The translations under genes were made by a program, and so were the position numbers. 21,865 bases of DNA, taken from IMG/VR virus record IMGVR_UViG_3300017727_000195, positions 1 to 21,865 of that record. One strand, given 5' to 3'. Within the stretch, counting starts at the first letter, position 1; each line of letters opens with the position of its first letter. This stretch comes from a virus. This document shows, piece after piece, positions 1 to 7,941 of the stretch. The notes below the pieces were generated by a model, which was not told the DNA's origin, made no database searches, and worked only from the letters and a program-made list of their open reading frames with translations.

Positions 1-807
1 ACTATTATAAAACTCTGCATCAGGATCAATAGCATCAGACATTATTCCACCAGATGAAGCATACTTATCGTCATCTACATCTTTATATGTTTTAGCTTTC
101 TTGAGTGGTATCTCTATTCTAGCGCCAGCATCTATAACATTTTTATCTTCTATTTCACTATTGAGATCCAGTATAGCTTTAACAGTTGTGTTATTATCTT
201 TAGCAATCTGAGACAGAGTATCACCATCTTTTATCAAGTAAGATTTTGAAGGTGTAGCATTGCCAAGAGCTAATCCTCTAGGTATACCTGTTAGTACATC
301 TGGTGTAGTAGGCTGATCCATTGTAGGGGGAGCCATCAAACCTTTACGAGGATCTTGCATGTCAGGGTCTTGTGTTTGAGTAACCTGTGGGGCAGCTTCT
401 CTTGTATCATCATAGCCACCAAACTGATATGTGTCTGCACTAAATTGATCAAACGGATCTTTGATACCTTGAGTTGTTACCTCAGTTACAGCAGGTATCT
501 TAAACATAGATCTTTCATACACAGGTAAAGCAAATACGTTCTGTTCTGGTTCATCTACTTTAGCACCAGCATCCATAAAGTATTCATAGATCTTTCTATC
601 AAGACTCTTTTCTTCTTTAGGCTTATCAGAACGTGAGCCTAAACCTTTAGTAATTACTTGAGGAACGTCATCATAAGTACTACCACTGGCAAAAGAAGTC
701 TTAGCTTTCTTAGCTTTCTTAGCTTCTTGCTGTTGTGTTACACCACTAGCTCTACCGAATGCTTCTTGTTGAGCTTTAAATGTTTGTCGAGGATCATATG
801 TTGCCAT
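1..807 (-). CDS. LysM-domain virion protein, 3' end cut by the window edge
   Basis: 269 codons are visible from ATG at 807 to the window edge with no stop, so the C-terminus is missing. The N-terminal 190 residues are polar and low in complexity, with a lysine-alanine run (KKAKKAKKAK type) near residues 30-36. Residues 190-234 form a LysM module: YLIKDGDTLSQIAKDNN, then TVKAILDLN, then VIDAGARIEIP. LysM domains bind the N-acetylglucosamine of peptidoglycan. The gene follows the 712-aa internal-virion-like gene after 13 bp, with only a weak AGGT Shine-Dalgarno. The natural reading is a protein that contacts or locally opens the cell wall during genome delivery; the missing C-terminus might hold a hydrolase domain. 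No catalytic motif is visible in the part present, so lytic activity is inference. The LysM call is firm, the role is not. Confidence 0.85.
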   Translation of the reverse strand, partial: MATYDPRQTFKAQQEAFGRASGVTQQQEAKKAKKAKTSFASGSTYDDVPQVITKGLGSRSDKPKEEKSLDRKIYEYFMDAGAKVDEPEQNVFALPVYERSMFKIPAVTEVTTQGIKDPFDQFSADTYQFGGYDDTREAAPQVTQTQDPDMQDPRKGLMAPPTMDQPTTPDVLTGIPRGLALGNATPSKSYLIKDGDTLSQIAKDNNTTVKAILDLNSEIEDKNVIDAGARIEIPLKKAKTYKDVDDDKYASSGGIMSDAIDPDAEFYNS

Positions 808-820
808 TGTTATACCTATA

Positions 821-2959
821 TTAAGAGAATATTGAGTCCATTGCACGATCAGTAAGTTTACCAACAAAGGAACCAAGACCAGATTCAAATGCATCAGCAC
901 CCTTTCCGTCTGCACTAATTTTAGCTGTGGCTACTGCGTTATCTCTATCTGCTGCACTTTCTGCAGAACGCCAAGCCCAACCCATGATGTCTCTTTCCTG
1001 TTGTATTACAGCATCATATGCTGCTCTTGTCAAGTTATTAGAAGCCATAGCTGCATCACGATTAGCTTGATTGTTGGCTGCATTATCTGCAGTAGTTATT
1101 GACTGCGCCCATTGTGCATTAGCCTGTGCTATGACTAAATGATTGTTTGCATTAAACTGATCACGTGCATTCTGTAGTCCTGTATTGTATTGTCCTAATG
1201 CATTAGCTTCCCCTGCATTGAAACGTGCCATACCATTCATTTGTTCTGTGTTAAACTGTGACGCAGTGTTAGCCAAGTTAGCGAAGTACTGATCAGTCTG
1301 CATCTGTGATGTAGCATTGAATTGTTTAGATGCATTGTTAGCTGCAGTATCTGTGAACAAAGAGTTTACTATTGACTGTGACTGAAACATAGCATTCATC
1401 TGTTCATTGTCTAAGTTTGCTATGTCCATTTGTAAAAAGGTTTTAGCATTCTGTACTTGTGCTTGCTGTCTGTTGTTTAGATTAGCCATGTCCATTTGTG
1501 ATAGTGTGGCTGCATCAGACATAACTTTAGCTTGTCTGTTATTTAGGTTAGCTAGGTCAACAGACTGTGCCATACGTGCATTCTCTAACGCTACCTGTTG
1601 ATCTGCACTAAAGTTAATGTTAGCTATCTCAGATATACGTGCAGCATTCTTTACTTTAGTTTGAAAGTTCTGATCAAACTCCTGCCCCATAAACTTAGCA
1701 CGTTGTTCTGCTTTAGCCATAGCCATTTGCTGCTTGTTAGCTGCGTCCATTTGCGCTATAGGTAGTGCTGACTCCATAGCAGCCTGTACTACAGCCATAC
1801 CTGCCATACTTGATGATGACAATCCACGTGCAGCCATTGCTGCGTTAGCTGCTCTCATAGCTCCTGCAGCCCAAGGAGGTGTGTCCCCACCTTCAAAGTC
1901 CTGCATAAGATCACCAAGTTCATCCTGTACAGAAGCTGCTTTAGATAGGGCTAGAGTTTCTTCTACTTGCTTTTGGTCTACTGCACTACCATCTATCATT
2001 TGTTCTGGTGTTACCTGTAGATCAGCAGGAGCGTCTACCGTCTGTGCCTGTCCTAGTTGAGCAGCATCAAGATTTAAAGCAGATGCTTGCATAGGATCTT
2101 GTTGTGCAGGATCTATTAATGCTTGTTGACTAACGTTACCCTGTGCAGCTTGAGCTTGTCTAGCAGCATCTCCTACTGACGCAGCAGATTGTGAAGCATC
2201 CATAGTCTGAGCCTGTAAAGAATCAGGCATGTCTACTTGCTGCCCTGAGTCAGCTACCGTTTGTTGTGCTTGTTGTACCGCACCAAGTTGACCTGTACCT
2301 TCAGCTATGCCTGTACTATCTCCTTGATTAGCCTGTACATTAGCTGTTGTTACTGGCTTAGTAGGGTCTGTTTGTATTTGAGATGTAGCCTGACTACCTG
2401 TTAACACGTTAGGTTTTGCAGTATCTGCTGTAAGACTAGTAAATTCATTTTGTGGGCCGTCTGTGTTGTCAGTAGTAGTTTGAGTAGTACCCTGGGTCAT
2501 AGATGCCTTTTGTGCATTCATGGCATTTACTTGTTGGCTATTACTATTGTCTGCAGGTCTACCAAATATATCTTGACCTAATCTTTCTGCTGCTGCTTTA
2601 CCTCTATCTGCTACAGGTATTGTATGTAAAGGATCAGAAGCAGAAGTACCAAACTGATTTCCACCACTATTATTCCTTGCTACAGCAGCCTCATGTGTCT
2701 TTGCTGTCAGGTCTTTATATTCCTGTGTACCAAAAGCAGGACCACCAAACAACGCACCTAAAAAAGCTCCATGAACAGGCTTACCTTCCACCATCTGCAT
2801 AGCTGCCATAGTATACTTACCCATCTTTGCAGCAGCAGCAGGGCTTGCAGCTAAGAACTTATTGATAGACTTTTCATCAGTAGGTCCATCATAACCTAAA
2901 GCTGGTAGTATCTTCTTTGTTAGTGTATCAGGTTTAAACCCTGCAAATTTATTAGCCAT
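821..2959 (-). CDS. Large helical internal-virion-like (ejection) protein with hendecad repeats
   Basis: 712 aa. Residues 1-95 are a semi-ordered head with an alanine- and glycine-rich segment. Residues 95-330 are a low-complexity Q/A/T/D-rich stretch. From about 335 the chain is helical. Residues 445-532 are four 22-residue repeats centred on (M/V)D(L/M/I)ANLNNRQ, and residues 545-654 are ten consecutive 11-residue units such as SQFNTEQMNGM, ARFNAGEANAL and GQYNTGLQNAR. A tryptophan-bearing segment (GWAWRSAESAADRDNA) follows. Period 11 is the signature of a long straight helix or right-handed coiled coil. There is no cysteine and no membrane segment. ATG at 2959 is preceded by AGGGAAA. Lying after the tail genes and before a LysM protein, it fits an internal core or ejection protein (the role of T7 gp15/gp16). 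That function is inference from position and composition; a tape-measure-like role is the alternative. Confidence 0.8.
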   Translation of the reverse strand: MANKFAGFKPDTLTKKILPALGYDGPTDEKSINKFLAASPAAAAKMGKYTMAAMQMVEGKPVHGAFLGALFGGPAFGTQEYKDLTAKTHEAAVARNNSGGNQFGTSASDPLHTIPVADRGKAAAERLGQDIFGRPADNSNSQQVNAMNAQKASMTQGTTQTTTDNTDGPQNEFTSLTADTAKPNVLTGSQATSQIQTDPTKPVTTANVQANQGDSTGIAEGTGQLGAVQQAQQTVADSGQQVDMPDSLQAQTMDASQSAASVGDAARQAQAAQGNVSQQALIDPAQQDPMQASALNLDAAQLGQAQTVDAPADLQVTPEQMIDGSAVDQKQVEETLALSKAASVQDELGDLMQDFEGGDTPPWAAGAMRAANAAMAARGLSSSSMAGMAVVQAAMESALPIAQMDAANKQQMAMAKAEQRAKFMGQEFDQNFQTKVKNAARISEIANINFSADQQVALENARMAQSVDLANLNNRQAKVMSDAATLSQMDMANLNNRQQAQVQNAKTFLQMDIANLDNEQMNAMFQSQSIVNSLFTDTAANNASKQFNATSQMQTDQYFANLANTASQFNTEQMNGMARFNAGEANALGQYNTGLQNARDQFNANNHLVIAQANAQWAQSITTADNAANNQANRDAAMASNNLTRAAYDAVIQQERDIMGWAWRSAESAADRDNAVATAKISADGKGADAFESGLGSFVGKLTDRAMDSIFS
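998..1627 (-). repeat. 22- and 11-residue (66/33-bp) helical repeats inside the 712-aa gene
   Basis: Residues 445-532 read as four 22-residue units with the shared core ANLNNRQ (first copy diverged to IANINFSADQ). After a 12-residue stutter, residues 545-654 read as ten 11-residue units beginning KQFNATSQMQT and ending TRAAYDAVIQQ, with no insertion or deletion. Apolar residues recur at fixed positions in each unit. The later units are weaker in sequence but keep the spacing. Confidence 0.75.
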
Positions 2960-2962
2960 ATT

Positions 2963-3205
2963 TTATTTCCCTATTTGCATCCACAATGATGCGGCAATGA
3001 ATGTTATTACTGCTACTGTTGACATCTTAACCATAGTTGACCACACACCTTTACGTGTATCACGCCATGCTTCTAGTAAGTTACGCATCTCAGTTATATC
3101 TTTACGAGCATCATCATCATGTAGTCCTACCTCACGCAATGCTGCTTTAGCCCCACGTTGGGCTGCACGATCTAGTATATCTTCTAGCTCTTCTGGTGTA
3201 AGCAT
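2963..3205 (-). CDS. Small single-transmembrane phage protein (holin-like candidate)
   Basis: 80 aa. Residues 1-55 are charged and helical (LTPEELEDILDRAAQRGAKAALREVGL, then DDDARKDITEMRNLLEAWRDTRK). Residues 57-77 form one hydrophobic segment (MVKMSTVAVITFIAASLWM) followed by a short QIGK tail. The AWRDTRK plus C-terminal helix arrangement matches a small family common in marine and alphaproteobacterial phages, possibly the one named DUF6127, from memory. It lies 3 bp upstream of the internal-virion-like gene, and its own last codons (IGK, AGGGAAA) supply that gene's Shine-Dalgarno. One membrane span, small size and position allow a holin or a membrane-anchored virion component. No lysin sits beside it, so holin is only one option. 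Confidence 0.8.
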   Translation of the reverse strand: MLTPEELEDILDRAAQRGAKAALREVGLHDDDARKDITEMRNLLEAWRDTRKGVWSTMVKMSTVAVITFIAASLWMQIGK

Positions 3206-3210
3206 TTACT

Positions 3211-3621
3211 TTATCCAAATATCATATAGGTTACGCTTCTTGCAGAACTGCCTGACGTATTACACCAAGCGTAAACGTTTATAGCACTACCCCCACTATT
3301 TGTATAAGAGCCTGTTCCTAAGATAGTAGTTGAACCTTGATAGTTATCTCTCCAACTTACTGCCATGTTAGTTCCGTCAGATGACCAACCAGTTACTGTA
3401 TGTCCTGCAGGTAAGGATATTGCAGTACTAAATCTATAAAGTGTTGATGTACTTGATGCACCACCTTGAGCATATCCCATAGCGTACAAGCTATCACCAC
3501 CGCCACCACTAGCGGTAACAGAATCACTTATTGTTGTAGCTGTAGTACTGTCAAGACTTGATATATTCTGAAGCTGACCAGTTGTGTTTAAATGTTGAGT
3601 AGTGCCTACTATGATGCCCAT
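3211..3621 (-). CDS. Small beta-rich appendage protein, function unknown
   Basis: 136 aa, rich in S, T and G, with few charged residues, predicted all-beta. There is no signal peptide or membrane segment. A GGGG linker near residues 38-41 separates a short N-terminal part (MGIIVGTTQHLNTTGQLQN) from a beta-rich body (YRFSTAISLPAGHTVTGWSSDGTN). Its ATG overlaps the stop of the glycine-rich adhesin as TAATG, so the two are translationally coupled and probably act together, for example as a tip protein or a partner of the adhesin. I do not recognise the family. An assembly helper similar in position to those beside T4-type adhesins is conceivable but not supported by sequence. Confidence 0.7.
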   Translation of the reverse strand: MGIIVGTTQHLNTTGQLQNISSLDSTTATTISDSVTASGGGGDSLYAMGYAQGGASSTSTLYRFSTAISLPAGHTVTGWSSDGTNMAVSWRDNYQGSTTILGTGSYTNSGGSAINVYAWCNTSGSSARSVTYMIFG

Positions 3622-4568
3622 TATGTTGATCCGTAAATTGTACCATTATTATTTAGTGTTATTGATGTTCCTGTTATAGCTGCTCCGCCAGATCCTGCTG
3701 TAGCTGCTGATAATCCATTTCCAGAAGGCACACTTCCACCTGAAGCACCCCATCCACCACCTGCTCCTCCAGTATTAAAGTTAACTGTACTACCACTTGA
3801 TGTAGAGGAAGAAACTCCTCCTGCACCACCAGCATTTCCTGCACTCCCTCCAAAGCCTATGTTTGGTGTTGGACTAGCAAAGGGAGACACATATTGACCT
3901 CCGCTTCCTGGTAGCTTTCTTCCTCCACCAGAACCTCCCCCTGCTCCTCCTGCCCCAGCGTTAGTTGCTCCTGATCCAGTACCATTTTGATCTATACCAC
4001 CACCAGGTTGACCTGCTCCAAATTCTCCTGATCCACCTGTACCACCACCTGCACCGCCACCTCCTCCAGATATATTACCAGTAGAAATTTCTATTGCAGC
4101 AGCGCCACCACCCCCTCCTCCTGCAATGTATGCACCAGAACTATTAGTAATAGTTACACCAGTAGAGGTTACAGATATAGCAGGACCACCATTGAAACCA
4201 CTAGCAGGGGAACCAGAAGAACCTGCTCCCCCTTTACCTATAATGTAGCCATTGTTTACAACAGTACAAGGTATGTTTATTGTTAGTGCAGCAGTAGTAG
4301 TGTCATCAGACCAAAGCCATCCTCCTGAAGGTATAGTAAAAGTACCACCACCACTTATATAGTCTGATACTCTAATTTCTTGTAGTGCAAATAGTCCATT
4401 AGCTTTACTTGCACCATACCACTCAGAGAAAGACATCTGTGAACCAGATCCTTTAAATATTAAGTCTCTTATTTGAGATTCATTTATAGATGCTAAAGTA
4501 CCTGTACTGCCACCACCCTCAACATGTATATCATTTAGACTTATTTGACCACTACTCTGGAGAGTCAC
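3621..4568 (-). CDS. Glycine-rich tail fibre tip/adhesin
   Basis: 315 aa. Start is GTG at 4568 in a TAGTG overlap with the upstream fibre gene; the next residues TLQSSGQISLNDIHVE match the usual N-terminus of this phage fibre class, which supports the GTG. Residues 1-55 are the attachment module ending in MSFSEWYGAS. Residues 65-110 are a beta-strand region ending in NNGYIIGKGGAG. Residues 110-275 carry long runs of G interrupted by loops (YIAGGGGGGAA, GGGGGAGGGTGG, GGAGGGSGGG). Such runs can fold as polyglycine-II sandwiches, as in the gp38 adhesin of Salmonella phage S16, with the inserted loops contacting the receptor. Likely role: receptor binding at the tip of the S74 fibre encoded immediately upstream. 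Fold and partner are inference. Confidence 0.8.
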   Translation of the reverse strand: MTLQSSGQISLNDIHVEGGGSTGTLASINESQIRDLIFKGSGSQMSFSEWYGASKANGLFALQEIRVSDYISGGGTFTIPSGGWLWSDDTTTAALTINIPCTVVNNGYIIGKGGAGSSGSPASGFNGGPAISVTSTGVTITNSSGAYIAGGGGGGAAAIEISTGNISGGGGGAGGGTGGSGEFGAGQPGGGIDQNGTGSGATNAGAGGAGGGSGGGRKLPGSGGQYVSPFASPTPNIGFGGSAGNAGGAGGVSSSTSSGSTVNFNTGGAGGGWGASGGSVPSGNGLSAATAGSGGAAITGTSITLNNNGTIYGST

Positions 4569-6319
4569 TACTCACACTCACACTTTTTACATTTACACTG
4601 TTCTATTTCTGCTTTAAGTTCTTTTATTGCTTCTATAAGTAGGCCATGAAGCTGATCATAATTTACTGTTTTGTATTCTACTCCCTGTTCGCCTGTATGA
4701 AACGCTAATGACTTACTCTCTACAGCAGTCGGTAATACTTTTTCTACTTCCTGTGCAATTACACCTGCAACTTCTCTGCCATCTCTGTTATTGTATTTAA
4801 ATGTATACCCATTAATTTTATCTACTTTATCTAATGCATTATCTATTTTTTGTATATTACTCTTTAATCTTTTATCAGAAGGTACGGTTGTTGAGTATGC
4901 AGTGACATTTCCATTTACAGAAAGATTCCCACTGTTGTCTAGTCTCATATCCTCGTTACCACCTACATTAAAAGACATACGTGAGCTACCATCATTGAAA
5001 TGTATATGCTCATCATTATTTCCAACATATACATCTGTAGCAGCAGATAGTCTTTGATCACCTGCTACACTAAATGCTGTACCGTTTAAAGATAATCCAG
5101 TACTAGCTGTGTAAGTTGTATCAGTATCTGTTGAAGCAAAGTCTAACTTGTTAGTAGCATCATTATATGTTACAGATATGTTAGTTTCTGTATTACCAGA
5201 TACCATTGCTCCTATAATATCTTGCACACCTTCGTCTTTTAAAGATACAGCACCTCCTGATACAGTAAAATCTGTAGTGTTAAAGGAGGCAATACCTTTA
5301 TTTGTTGTGGTAGCATCCTCTCCAGAGATTGAACCAGCACTTATATCTATACCCTCACCTGCAGAGATAGCTGCTTGCGCTCTAGCATTGGTAAAGTATA
5401 GATTAGTCCCTTCTGATAAGTCTCCTGTGTCATGATTAGATAAACTAGATACAGTTCCTGTGACATTGCCTGTGACATTACCACTTAAATTACCTGTTAC
5501 GTTTCCTGTTACCGCACCTGTTACAGGGCCAGTATGTGTACCTGCAGTATCGCCTGTGACATTTCCTGTGACATCACCAGTTAAGTCTCCAGTAACATTA
5601 CCTGTAACATTACCTGTGACATCACCAGTTAAATTCCCAGTAACATCACCAGTTATACCAGCACTAGAACTTAAAGTTGTGAAGCTACCAGCAGCGGCAA
5701 CAGTAGCGCCTATAGTTACACCATCAATAGTACCCCCATTAATGTCTGCTGTATCTGCTACTAAGCTATCTATGTTCGCTATACCATCAATGTATAAATC
5801 TTTCCATTGCTTGCTATTAGCACCTAAATCATATAGATTAGATTGATCTGGTACTATATTACTGTGTATATCTGCCCCAAAAGAAACACTGTCAGTAGAA
5901 GCATCACCGAATGTTAGGTTACCATTGATAACAGCGTTTCCTGTAACACTAAGATTGCCAGCAACATCTAGATCTGCAGAAGCTGTTACATTGCCTGTAA
6001 AGGTAGAAGTCTCATCAACAGTAAGTATATCTGTTCTTAGTGTTCCATCAAAGAAGCCATCCTTCCACTCAATCGTAGATGTACCAAAGTCATAGGTGTC
6101 ATCTGTCTTAGGACGTACAACACTAGAGGTAACTACAAGGTCATTGGCTGGTCCCATGCTTTCTATGGGTGGTCCGTTACCTGCTGTACCATCATGACTG
6201 TGTCCAGTAGTACCGTTGAACGCTGCCTCAATAGCATTGTATTCTGAGTTAAAGTCTGCAGCATCTATAACTGCACCTGTAACTATATTAGCTGTTGCTT
6301 GTCTTGTATAACCTGCCAT
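4568..6319 (-). CDS. Tail fibre with C-terminal peptidase S74 intramolecular chaperone
   Basis: 583 aa. Residues 1-50 are a virion-anchoring module (IDAADFNSEYNAIEAAFNG, then GHSHDGTAGNG) typical of marine podovirus fibres. Two YDFG/YDLG...WKDGFFDG/WKDLYIDG modules follow near residues 76-95 and 163-180. Residues 221-290 are a four-residue (G-x-V-T) repeat. Residues 481-583 form the S74 chaperone: SDKRLKSNI, AGVIAQEVEKVLP, then the helix LHGLLIEAIKELKAEIEQ. In endosialidase-type S74 domains the chaperone folds the trimer and is then released by cleavage before the Ser, with a Ser-Lys dyad five residues apart; here Ser481 and Lys486 are both present. The tail ends in an odd cysteine cluster, CKCKKCECE. 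Gene order, directly after the nozzle gene, supports a main tail fibre. Confidence 0.92.
   Translation of the reverse strand: MAGYTRQATANIVTGAVIDAADFNSEYNAIEAAFNGTTGHSHDGTAGNGPPIESMGPANDLVVTSSVVRPKTDDTYDFGTSTIEWKDGFFDGTLRTDILTVDETSTFTGNVTASADLDVAGNLSVTGNAVINGNLTFGDASTDSVSFGADIHSNIVPDQSNLYDLGANSKQWKDLYIDGIANIDSLVADTADINGGTIDGVTIGATVAAAGSFTTLSSSAGITGDVTGNLTGDVTGNVTGNVTGDLTGDVTGNVTGDTAGTHTGPVTGAVTGNVTGNLSGNVTGNVTGTVSSLSNHDTGDLSEGTNLYFTNARAQAAISAGEGIDISAGSISGEDATTTNKGIASFNTTDFTVSGGAVSLKDEGVQDIIGAMVSGNTETNISVTYNDATNKLDFASTDTDTTYTASTGLSLNGTAFSVAGDQRLSAATDVYVGNNDEHIHFNDGSSRMSFNVGGNEDMRLDNSGNLSVNGNVTAYSTTVPSDKRLKSNIQKIDNALDKVDKINGYTFKYNNRDGREVAGVIAQEVEKVLPTAVESKSLAFHTGEQGVEYKTVNYDQLHGLLIEAIKELKAEIEQCKCKKCECE
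4571..4879 (-). other. Peptidase S74 domain with predicted self-cleavage point
   Basis: Residues 481-583 of the fibre. The predicted cut is before Ser481 in PSDKRLKSNI, with Lys486 as partner. The last nine residues carry four cysteines (CKCKKCECE), which would lie in the released fragment. Confidence 0.85.
5453..5659 (-). repeat. 12-bp tandem repeat encoding (GNVT/GDVT)n
   Basis: About 17 units of four residues (GDVT, GNLT, GNVT, GPVT and similar) occupy residues 221-290 of the S74 fibre. On the + strand the DNA reads as variants of acctgtgacatt in tandem. Such repeats form extended beta structure in phage fibre shafts, and copy number may vary between relatives by slippage. Confidence 0.85.
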
Positions 6320-6321
6320 AA

Positions 6322-7941
6322 TTATTGCCTATCATTTTCTCTGTATTGTAATACTGCTGTGTCTAATGTAAATGGTGGATTTGTATCGTTACTTGTTATT
6401 CTCATAGCAACTGTGTGAAACGAACCTATTAAGTTCTCATTGTATATTCTCTTTACCTTACTGCCAAACTTAGCAGCATTTGTACCTGTACCGCCATACA
6501 AGGAGGTAGCTGCTCCATATACAAAAATACCACCACCTCCAGACAGAGATCCTATTTCAATTTCATTTGGTTGTAGTATCCTAGTATCGTCACCTGAGTC
6601 GAGGTTAAATAGTAACCTAAACTTTAAACTCATTTGGCCTGTAGGATCTGCATATAAACTTAACTTGTATGCTGTCTTCCTTTTCTCTGAATCTGTAATT
6701 GGCATATATGGTGTCTCTAGTATAGTCTCTATGTTATCACCATCAAATGCATTAGTTTTCTCTAGCTCATAAACATAACCATCTTCATTGGCAAACATAA
6801 TAGCTTCGGCTGTTCCAGCATAAATACTATCTGCTATATAAGCTTTGATTCCTTTTGTAGAGGACCACTCAATACCACCTGCACCTTGAGCCTGAAACTT
6901 TGTAGCTACTAAACCCTGTGCAACTTCATCATCTATAGATTCTACGTATGCAAATATTCTGTACTGACCCTTTTCTCTAAGTATAAGAGAAGAGTAGATA
7001 GGAGTAGATCTTAGAAAATCATCTGAATCTTTATTTATTTTATCAGATGCAACATCTAAGCCAAAGTCACCTATACGATCTGTAGCACTCAATAACCTAA
7101 TACCATCAGGGGACAAGTACATAATGTCACCACCAAATTCTTGTATGGTGTCTGCGTTTATACAACCGATCTTATTTGTAATTGGTGTTATCTGAAAATC
7201 AGAAGATGTACTACCTGTTAATCTCTTTATACTATCATTGGTAAATATAATTAGCTGATCACGGAACACAACCAGACCAGTCACATCGTTACCAACAAAC
7301 AAGCTACCAGCACCAGCGCCTGTAGAAAAGTTATCCACTGAGTTGGGTGCTGTAAAATATATCTGGCTACCCTTTGCGTAAAAAGTTGTTTCTTTAAATA
7401 CAACAACTAATTCTGCACCTTGAACGTCTGTATTTATGTTAGGACTAGATGCAGTAAGAAATGACATACTATTGCCATTTGTGTTATATATGCCTGGATA
7501 ATCCTGTCCATCAACAAATACAACCTGATCATCACCAGAAAAGTTAAACATAGCTTTCTTAGCTTTGCCGCCACCTGTGTCTGCAGTAGTAGCTATGTGT
7601 GTCCAAGTAGTACCTGTACCAAAATAATAAGCAGTATGATTTATATCCCCTGCTGATAACGTACCTATTGCATCAATAGCAGCTTGATTAACTTTACGTG
7701 CAACTACAACACGTCCTCCTGATACAACATGCATAGCTTCAATTTTACCATAACCAGGAACTTGTGTAGTGCTAAATTTTTCATAGCCTCTTATCTTAGT
7801 ATAACCACCCTGTCTGTCTGCCTCCATATTCTGTAATATAGTAGCAGAACCAATAGCATTTAAACCCTGCTGTAAGGGTGACATGTTAGAGATTAAACCA
7901 CCTTTAAACTCTACAGGAAAAGTATTCCATTGTGTTGGCAT
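6322..7941 (-). CDS. Tail nozzle/hub beta-propeller protein (T7 gp12 / P22 gp10-like)
   Basis: 539 aa. The N-terminus (FKGGLISNMSPLQQG, ATILQNMEADRQGGYTKIRGYEKF) is the usual opening of this family, which describes itself as nozzle, hub or packaged-DNA stabilisation protein. Beta-propeller-type strands follow: MFNFSGDDQVVFVDGQDYPGIY (131-152), ELVVVFKETTFYAKGSQIYFTAPN (177-200), VTGLVVFRDQLIIFTNDSIKRLTG (220-243) and GDIMYLSPDGIRLLSATDRIG (271-291). The phrase GL.VFRD.L.IF....I.RLTG is the strongest family signature. In the tail it would sit below the adaptor and close the DNA channel. ATG at 7941 overlaps the adaptor stop as TAATG. The adaptor-then-nozzle order is the same as in T7 (11, 12) and P22 (4, 10). 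Whether it is closer to the T7 or the P22 form cannot be decided here. Confidence 0.85.
   Translation of the reverse strand: MPTQWNTFPVEFKGGLISNMSPLQQGLNAIGSATILQNMEADRQGGYTKIRGYEKFSTTQVPGYGKIEAMHVVSGGRVVVARKVNQAAIDAIGTLSAGDINHTAYYFGTGTTWTHIATTADTGGGKAKKAMFNFSGDDQVVFVDGQDYPGIYNTNGNSMSFLTASSPNINTDVQGAELVVVFKETTFYAKGSQIYFTAPNSVDNFSTGAGAGSLFVGNDVTGLVVFRDQLIIFTNDSIKRLTGSTSSDFQITPITNKIGCINADTIQEFGGDIMYLSPDGIRLLSATDRIGDFGLDVASDKINKDSDDFLRSTPIYSSLILREKGQYRIFAYVESIDDEVAQGLVATKFQAQGAGGIEWSSTKGIKAYIADSIYAGTAEAIMFANEDGYVYELEKTNAFDGDNIETILETPYMPITDSEKRKTAYKLSLYADPTGQMSLKFRLLFNLDSGDDTRILQPNEIEIGSLSGGGGIFVYGAATSLYGGTGTNAAKFGSKVKRIYNENLIGSFHTVAMRITSNDTNPPFTLDTAVLQYRENDRQ

Noticed and set aside
2963-3205. 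Firm holin assignment for the 80-aa protein
   Set aside because: One membrane segment alone is not enough, and there is no adjacent endolysin; kept only as a candidate.
5460-5846. Plus-strand open frame rich in P, V and T (LPVTLPVT...)
   Set aside because: It is the antisense shadow of the GNVT repeat in the S74 fibre; no ribosome site and no family features.
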